From Azospirillum canadense (lineage in GTDB: Bacteria; Pseudomonadota; Alphaproteobacteria; Azospirillales; Azospirillaceae), in NCBI RefSeq assembly GCF_025961225.1, contig NZ_JAOQNG010000005.1, positions 372,001 through 436,000 on the forward strand: DNA of 64,000 bases. The letters are read 5' to 3'. Positions 31,001 through 34,000 of this stretch are shown here, piece by piece; position 1 is the stretch's first letter; each line of letters begins with the position of its first letter. The position numbers and the translations under genes are program-made. The notes under the pieces are model-generated. The model was not told the origin of the DNA. It saw only the letters and a list, made by a program, of their open reading frames with translations, and made no database searches.

Positions 31001-34000
31001 CCAGCATCATCGCCGCCATGGAGGAAAAGCGCCTCGGCCTCACCACCAAGCCGGCCTTTGCGGTTCCAAATCACATGTTGGAGCAGTTTGCGCGTGAATA
31101 TAAGCAGGCATACCCCGCTGCGCGCCTGCTCATCGCGGACAAGGAGAGCGTCAGCCCCGAGTACCGCAAGGAGTTCGTGGCCCGCTGCGCGCTCGGCGAC
31201 TGGGATGCTGTGATCTTCACTCATTCGACATTCAGCAAAATTCCGGTTTCTGTCGAAGCGACGGCAGACTTCATCCGCGAACAGGTCGACGACCTGGAGG
31301 CCTCCATTGTCGCGGCTAAGAGCGGCAACGACGAGCGCGGTAGCCTCACGGTGAAACGGCTCGAGACCGCGAAGAAGAATCTTACGGAACGCCTCAAAGG
31401 TCTCATCAACGAAGACGTCAAAGACGACGGCATCACGTTCGAGAAAACGGGCATTGACCGCCTGTTTGTTGATGAGTGCTTCCCTTACGAGACACCTATT
31501 CTAACCGATCGTGGTTGGCTCCCGATTGGCTTCGTGGTAGAATCTCGCCTGAAAGCGAATGTCCTGTCTATGGACCGCGCGACGGGTTCGCTGGAGTGGA
31601 AGCCCATCATCCGCTGGCTGCCGCGCGAGCGTAAAACGCCAATGGTGAAGGTCATCCATGAGCGCGGCGAATTCATCTGCACCGACAAGCACAAGATCGC
31701 GACCGGCGCCGGATACGTTGCCGCCCAAGACCTCGATCCGGGAACGCCACTGTATTCACTGCCAGAAGACATTCGTCCCGAGCGCGGAAATACCGCAGCA
31801 TTTTTGCTCGAAGGACTGTCAGGAAGCAGCAAATTTTGCTCGGCTGGACCAAGCGGAGCGGGTTTGCCCCCACTGCGGCAGGACCTTCCACGCGAAGCGG
31901 CGCTGGGATCTGCGGCGCTACTGTTCACCGGAATGCAGGTACGCTTGGCGGAAGGCGCAGCCGCGCAAGATGGTCGTCAAGACCTGCGAAATCTGCGGAA
32001 CAGAGTTCCAGTTCGTCTCTTCGGGAGAGGCGAACAACGCGAAACGGCGGTTTTGTTCGAATCCATGCGCGGCCATCTACCGCAATCGTCTCCCCGGTCG
32101 CGCGGAGCGTTTCGAGGAGACCATCGGGCCAACGCGCGGCAAATACTGGAAGGGACGGAAGCATCCGGGCGCATCGGCGCGTATGAAGGAGAACAATCCG
32201 AACAAGGACCCGGCGATTCGCGCCAAGATTTCGGAGGCCATGAAAGGCAGAACCTTTTTGGCTCGTGGCGGGAACGGTCAACTGACCGAGCCACAGAAGT
32301 TGTTGGCAGGCGTGCTGGGCCTGCCAATGGAACTCGCCATACCGACGGCGCCGGTCAAGGACCAGTTCGAATCGCTGCCACACTGCTACAAGGTGGACAT
32401 AGCGGGTCCATCTCGGATGCTGGCTATCGAGGTGGATGGCTTGACACACCGTCTTCGCCGGTGGCGCTTTTTGGACAAGCGCAAGACCGCAGTGTTGAAT
32501 GCTCTCGGGTGGTCCGTGTTGAGGTTTACGAACCAGGAAGTGATGGAGGACGTCAACCGCTGTGCGGAGATTGTTCGACGGTTTACGACCTCGAAGTAGC
32601 TGACCATCACAACTACTTTGCGGCCGGCGTTCTTGTCTCCAATTGCCACCTCTATAAAAATCTCTCGTTCCAGACCTCGCGCGCGGGCGTATCTGCCCCC
32701 GCTAGTCAGCGGGCTGAGGATTTGTTCCTGAAGAAGGAGATTCTCGAAAAACGAAATCCAGGCCGCAGCCTCGTCGGCATGACCGGCACCCCGATCGCCA
32801 ACCGCGTGGCGGAAATGTTCGTCATGCAGAAATACTTCGACAAGCCCGGCCTCGTAGCCCGCGGCATCGCGCATTTTGACGCCTGGGCCGCCAACTTCGG
32901 CCAGGATGTGACGAGCATCGAACTCGCCCCCGACGGCGCCTCCTTCCGCATGAACACCCGCTTTGCCAAATACGTCAACGTCCCCGAACTCCTGACCCAC
33001 TTCCGTCAGTTCACGGACGTCCAGACCGCCGACATGCTGGCCCTGCCCGTCCCCGCCCTCCTGGGCGGCAAGCCCCGCGTCGTCTCCGTCCCCGCCTCTC
33101 CGATGCAGAAGGCCTACATCGAGAGCATCAAGGAGCGCATCGAGGCGATCAAAGCCGGCGACGTTCTCCCGACCGAGGACAACATGCTGAAGGTCACCAG
33201 CGACGGCCGCAAAGCCGCCGCCGACATGCGCCTCCTGGGCTTCCCCGCCGATCCTGAGGGGGGCAAGGCCGGCGCCATCGGCCGGGAAGTCGCCCGCATC
33301 TACCACGACACCAAGGACCGCGAATTCCCCATCTGGGGCGGCGCACGCATGTCGCCCAACAAAGGCGCCATGCAAGCCGTCTTCTGCGACCTCGGCACCC
33401 CGAAGGCGGACGGCAGCTTCAACATGTACGACGCCATCCGCGACGCGGCCGTCGCCAACGGCGTCCCGGCGGATCGCATCAAGTACATCCATGATTATTC
33501 CACTGACGAAGCGAAAGCTCGCCTGTTCAAGGATTGCCGTGCCGGTCGCGTGTCCGTCCTGATCGGCAGCACGGACAAAATGGGTGTTGGCACCAATATT
33601 CAGGATCGTCTTTACGCTGTGTTGCACGCTGACTGCCCGTGGCGCCCAGTCGATATCGAGCAACGAGACGGCAGACTGGTTCGTCAATCCAATCTTCACT
33701 ATGACCTGAAGATTCCTGTCGAAATCCTGATTTTCGGCACGGAAGGCACCTTCGACGTCTACATGTGGCAGACCGCCCAGCGCAAACAGGAGTTCATCAG
33801 CCAGGTCATGACGGGCAACCTGGAACAGCGCGAGATGGAGGAGATCGACAGCCAGGCCCTGTCCTACGCCGAAGCGAAAGCCATTCTGACCGGCAATCCC
33901 ATCCTCATGGAAAAGGCCGGCATCGACGCCGAAGTCGCCAAACTCCAGCGCGCCTACCGCAACCACGAGGACGACGAAACCACCCTTCGCCGCACCGTCA

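Noticed and set aside
31790..32575. Reading the middle of the intein in the host frame as a novel domain
   Set aside because: The +1 frame holds clear zinc fingers and a nuclease core; the host-frame translation is their shadow.
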